The position numbers were made by a program, and so were the translations under genes. Positions 5,683-7,891 of a stretch of 7,891 nucleotides of DNA are shown one piece after another (within the stretch, counting starts at the first letter, position 1; each line of letters opens with the position of its first letter). The notes beneath the pieces are model-generated. The model was given only the letters and a program-made list of their open reading frames with translations. It ran no database searches and was not told where the DNA came from. Source of the stretch: Vulcanimicrobiota bacterium (lineage in GTDB: Bacteria; Vulcanimicrobiota; Vulcanimicrobiia; Eremiobacterales; Eremiobacteraceae); NCBI GenBank assembly GCA_019232725.1, contig JAFANK010000352.1, positions 1 through 7,891 on the forward strand. The letters run 5' to 3'.

Positions 5683-6828
5683 CTAGGCTGCGGTTCGTTC
5701 CTTGACGCACTCCAAGACGATCGCAGCTGCGCGGAAGAAATCCGGAAGATCGATCCACTCGTTGACCGTGTGGATGTCGCGCATACCCGTGCCGAGATTC
5801 ACGCTCGTGATGCCTTTGCGATTGAACACGTTTGCATCGGAGCCGCCGCCGATCGTGACCGTGGCAAGCGGCGCGCCAAGCCTGCGCGCAGCGGCCAACA
5901 CGAGTTGCACGATAGCGGCCTCGTCGGGCACGTTCAAGCTGTGATAGGTGCGATCGCACTGCTCCTCGATCCAGGCTCGGCGCGTCTCGCCGTTCAGCGT
6001 GATCTTCGCCCGCGATGCGGCGTCCATAAACGCGCCGCGGATCTCGCGCATGACTTCGTCGAGACGCTCGTCGCGCAGCGCGCGCGCTTCGCCCGTGACG
6101 ACGCAGAGGTTGGGCACCACGTTCGTCGCCTGCGAGGCCTCCACGATCGTGACGTTGCTCGTGGTCTCTGCGTCGACACGGCCGATCGGCATGGCTGCGA
6201 CGGCTTCGGCGGCGACCCGGACGGCGGAGATGCCGTTCTCGGGGCACATGCCTGCGTGAGCTTCCAGGCCATGCACCGTGAACGTGAAGTGATCCGACGA
6301 CGGAGCCCGGGTGACGAGCTGCGAGGCATGGTTGGAATCGAGCACGATCGCCTCTTTGGCGGCGAGCGCACCGGCGTCGACATGCTTTGCGCCTAAGAGA
6401 CCGATCTCTTCACAGATCGTGAACGCGACCTCGATGGCGCCGTGCGGCACGTCGCGCTCGGCAAGCGTGCGCAGCACTTCAATGATGATTGCGAGTCCGG
6501 TCTTGTCGTCACCGCCCAAGATCGTGGTGCCGTCAGAACGCACGCGTTCAGCTTCGCGGATCGGTTTGACGGACGTGCCCGGCGGCACGACGTCCATATG
6601 CGCCGAGAGCAGCAGCGGTGCCACACCCTGTGCGGTCGGTCCGAGCGTGGCCAGCACGTTGCCCGTATCGCTGCCCACGGCCGGGCCGGCGTCGTCGACG
6701 CGAACGTCTGCACCCAGCTCCCGCAGCACGCGGACGAGGTACTCGGCGACCAGCTTCTCATGCCGCGAATGGCTGTCGAGCCGGATAAGGTCGATGACGG
6801 TGTCGGTCATGCGGTCGTGGCGAATCAC
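5683..6828 (-). CDS. M20-family metallopeptidase, PepT-like
   Basis: A 381-residue cytoplasmic zinc exopeptidase of the M20 (PepT-like) group, the usual length. It should release N-terminal residues from small peptides; the true substrate is unknown. Seen: SAHMDVVPPG with metal ligand His77 and catalytic Asp79; the SDGTTILGGDDKTG block with bridging Asp107; ICEEIGLLGAK with catalytic Glu140 and ligand Glu141; VLDSN with Asp164; a lid/dimerisation domain (about 170-290) with HGLEAHAG; and the C-terminal GGGSDANVFN, then RDIHTVNEW with ligand His353. All catalytic and metal residues are present. The family resembles Bacillus YqjE-type 'peptidase T-like' proteins. The start is uncertain: GTG at 6828 has AGGGG only 3 nt away, while an in-frame ATG at 6810 (residue 7) has no Shine-Dalgarno but gives a more typical N-terminus. 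There is no signal peptide. The rhomboid-like gene follows after 14 nt. Confidence 0.92.
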   Translation of the reverse strand: MIRHDRMTDTVIDLIRLDSHSRHEKLVAEYLVRVLRELGADVRVDDAGPAVGSDTGNVLATLGPTAQGVAPLLLSAHMDVVPPGTSVKPIREAERVRSDGTTILGGDDKTGLAIIIEVLRTLAERDVPHGAIEVAFTICEEIGLLGAKHVDAGALAAKEAIVLDSNHASQLVTRAPSSDHFTFTVHGLEAHAGMCPENGISAVRVAAEAVAAMPIGRVDAETTSNVTIVEASQATNVVPNLCVVTGEARALRDERLDEVMREIRGAFMDAASRAKITLNGETRRAWIEEQCDRTYHSLNVPDEAAIVQLVLAAARRLGAPLATVTIGGGSDANVFNRKGITSVNLGTGMRDIHTVNEWIDLPDFFRAAAIVLECVKERTAA

Positions 6829-6978
6829 AGACCCCTGTATAGGCCTGCGCGCGGTGACGTTCCTGTTTGCGGTAGCCTGCGTCCGTGAGGGCCATCACAC
6901 AGGCTGCTCGCGGGCGGGTGCCCGTGAGCCCGACGCCGATATCATGAATAGCAGTCCGCCTTCTTCAGGAGCACTTCG
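6829..6978. other. Divergent intergenic region between the PepT-like gene and the two-helix membrane protein gene
   Basis: A 150-nt spacer that should hold both promoters. On the minus strand TATACA (6841-6836) resembles a -10 box but lies only 7 nt from the GTG and has no good -35. On the plus strand TATCAT (6940-6945) is a possible -10, also without a matching -35. A short inverted repeat CGGGC (6911-6915) with GCCCG (6920-6924) is present. Nothing here is convincing beyond the Shine-Dalgarno at its right end. Confidence 0.4.
6967..6971 (+). promoter_or_regulatory. Strong ribosome binding site of the two-helix membrane protein gene
   Basis: AGGAG ends 7 nt before the ATG at 6979, at near-ideal spacing. 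It is the best Shine-Dalgarno in the window and supports this small unknown gene as real. Confidence 0.8.
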
Positions 6979-7455
6979 ATGTTGCACGCGCCGAGTTCAG
7001 GCCAACTCGCCAAAGAAACCGGTCCCGGAAGCCGATTCGAAACGCGGATTAAACTCTTCCGGACGGCCGGCATGATCGTGGCCGGGTTGTTCGCCGGCAC
7101 CGTCATCGGCGGCATCGTTGGACTGTTCGTCTACGCAAACTCGCGCACGCCGAATGCGCACGACGGCGTCTTCGCGGTCATCCAGGTGGTCGGTGTCCTC
7201 GTCGGCCTGTTCATGGGCTACGTCGCCGCGCGCGGTGCCGAGGCGCAAGATCAGATGATCGAAGCATCCTATAAAGCAAGCCTCATCATGCTCAAGAAAT
7301 ATAAGCCCAAGCCGGGCACTGGGGGCAACAGCACCGTGGGAGAGCGCGTCATCGGCCCTGTGCACAACGCCGGTGAGGAGTTCTTGAAGACGCTGCTCAA
7401 CTCGAGCGCCCGAACCAACGGCGCCTCCGACACGACCTCCTCGCAAGCGAACTAA
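6979..7455 (+). CDS. Small two-helix membrane protein of unknown function
   Basis: I do not recognise a family. The 158 residues contain a short polar N-terminus (1-28), a Gly-rich hydrophobic helix at about 29-52 (MIVAGLFAGTVIGGIVGLF), a short loop (53-62), a second helix at about 63-85 (VFAVIQVVGVLVGLFMGYVA), an amphipathic or charged stretch (86-112, with KKYKPKP), and a Ser/Thr/Asn-rich tail with no cysteine. The Gly-xxx-Gly spacing in both helices suggests tight helix packing or oligomerisation. The positively charged 20-28 region and the positive stretch after helix 2 suggest both termini are cytoplasmic. The coding region is supported by a strong Shine-Dalgarno and GC-rich codon use like its neighbours. 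It is divergent from the PepT-like gene, and the dehydrogenase-like gene follows after about 70 nt on the same strand. No function is proposed. Confidence 0.75.
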   Translation: MLHAPSSGQLAKETGPGSRFETRIKLFRTAGMIVAGLFAGTVIGGIVGLFVYANSRTPNAHDGVFAVIQVVGVLVGLFMGYVAARGAEAQDQMIEASYKASLIMLKKYKPKPGTGGNSTVGERVIGPVHNAGEEFLKTLLNSSARTNGASDTTSSQAN

Positions 7456-7465
7456 GCAACCGCGC

Positions 7466-7498
7466 CCCGCCACGAGACTGGGCATCGCCACAGGCGGG
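7466..7498 (+). repeat. Inverted repeat between the two-helix protein gene and the dehydrogenase-like gene
   Basis: CCCGCC (7466-7471) pairs with GGCGGG (7493-7498), and GCAAC (7456-7460) with GTTGC (7508-7512) could close it further out. No T-run follows on the plus strand, so an intrinsic terminator is not supported. It may be a weak leader structure or a chance pairing. Confidence 0.25.
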
Positions 7499-7526
7499 CA
7501 CCCAGGCGTTGCGAAAAAACCTTGGC

Positions 7527-7891
7527 ATGCATGTGCGCATCATCGCCCTGCTTGGCATAGCGGCTGCGTTCGCCGTCGCCACGGTCGCGCTTGCGCCTGG
7601 AGCCGCGGCACCGCCAAGCGGCGAACCCGCTCCCTTTGTCAGCGCCCCGCCCGGGTTCCACGTCACGGTGGTCTCTAAACAGGTGCCCGGCGCGCGCTTC
7701 ATGGCGTTTGCGCCCAATGGCGACTTGCTCGTGGCGCAAACCGCAGCCGGCAACATCGTCGTGATCCATCCGGGCACGTCGCCCGATGCCGTGCCGGAGA
7801 GGTTCGACACCGGTCTTTCGCTGCCGCACGGGATGACGTTCGTCAACGATCGCTTGTACGTCGCGACCTGGTCGGGTGTGCGGCGTTACCA
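7527..7891 (+). CDS. Secreted sorbosone/glucose-dehydrogenase-like beta-propeller protein, 5' part
   Basis: Partial gene: 121 codons are visible and it continues past the right edge. Seen: a signal peptide (hydrophobic core at about 4-22, ATVALA with likely cleavage near residue 23), then a Pro/Ala linker. After it comes the start of a beta-propeller: APPGFHVTVVSKQVPGARFM, FAPNGDLLVAQTAAGNIVVI, FDTGLSLPHGMTFVNDRLYVA and SGVRRY. This matches the N-terminus of soluble PQQ-type sugar or sorbosone dehydrogenases ('PPGF.v.v.a..vpgaR.ma..pdG.LlVA', 'GL..PHGl.f....LYVA'). Known: such proteins oxidise sugars with PQQ in the periplasm, but many propellers of this group have no proven activity and the cofactor residues lie beyond this fragment. 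The start is uncertain: the ATG at 7527 is used, while an in-frame TTG at 7509 or GTG at 7533 are alternatives. None has a clear Shine-Dalgarno. Confidence 0.8.
   Translation, partial: MHVRIIALLGIAAAFAVATVALAPGAAAPPSGEPAPFVSAPPGFHVTVVSKQVPGARFMAFAPNGDLLVAQTAAGNIVVIHPGTSPDAVPERFDTGLSLPHGMTFVNDRLYVATWSGVRRY

Noticed and set aside
6311..7075. 254-codon plus-strand open frame spanning the peptidase and the intergenic region
   Set aside because: Ser/Thr-rich antisense product overlapping both a clear M20 peptidase and the start of the membrane protein gene.
7466..7526. Intrinsic terminator after the two-helix protein gene
   Set aside because: A GC stem is present, but an A-run rather than a T-run follows on the plus strand.
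7397..7846. 149-codon minus-strand open frame at the right end
   Set aside because: Opposes the signal peptide and propeller start of the dehydrogenase-like gene, which has clear family motifs.

Overview
The window is dense, high-GC bacterial chromosome with eight protein genes (two cut by the window edges), short spacers and no tRNA, rRNA, CRISPR array, transposase or integrase. The organism cannot be fixed from sequence alone. High GC, the mix of housekeeping genes with poorly characterised secreted proteins, and a LolA-like secreted protein of a style I associate with Eremiobacterota (WPS-2) and similar uncultivated phyla suggest such a lineage. This is a low-confidence inference.

Left block (1-1518, minus strand): a LolA-like exported protein, then cysC (APS kinase), then the first 48 codons of sat (ATP sulfurylase). 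CysC and Sat together turn sulfate into PAPS. Their close spacing (5 nt between the cysC stop and the proposed sat GTG) points to one transcript.

Centre (1519-4900): a 284-nt divergent intergenic region holds a good Shine-Dalgarno for the LolA-like gene and a bulged 10-bp stem-loop in the leader of the plus-strand gene. That gene encodes a 706-residue membrane-anchored protein: an Arg-rich cytoplasmic head, one membrane helix, a long Ala/Pro-rich stalk, beta domains including a fibronectin-III-like one, and a C-terminal domain resembling a glycoside-hydrolase TIM barrel. Twenty nt downstream, probably on the same mRNA, lies a Crp/Fnr-type regulator with a DUF2249 domain fused to its N-terminus. 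This is the most unusual architecture in the window.

Right block (4910-6828, minus strand, convergent with the regulator): a PepT-like M20 metallopeptidase followed 14 nt later by a six-helix rhomboid-fold protein that appears to have lost the rhomboid catalytic residues. Divergent from the peptidase are a 158-residue two-helix membrane protein of unknown function with a strong Shine-Dalgarno, and the 5' part of a secreted sorbosone/glucose-dehydrogenase-like beta-propeller protein that runs off the right edge.

No single new system spans the window. The items most worth following are the DUF2249-Crp fusion and its probable co-transcription with the anchored TIM-barrel protein, the pseudo-rhomboid paired with a peptidase, and the leader stem-loop at 1711-1748.
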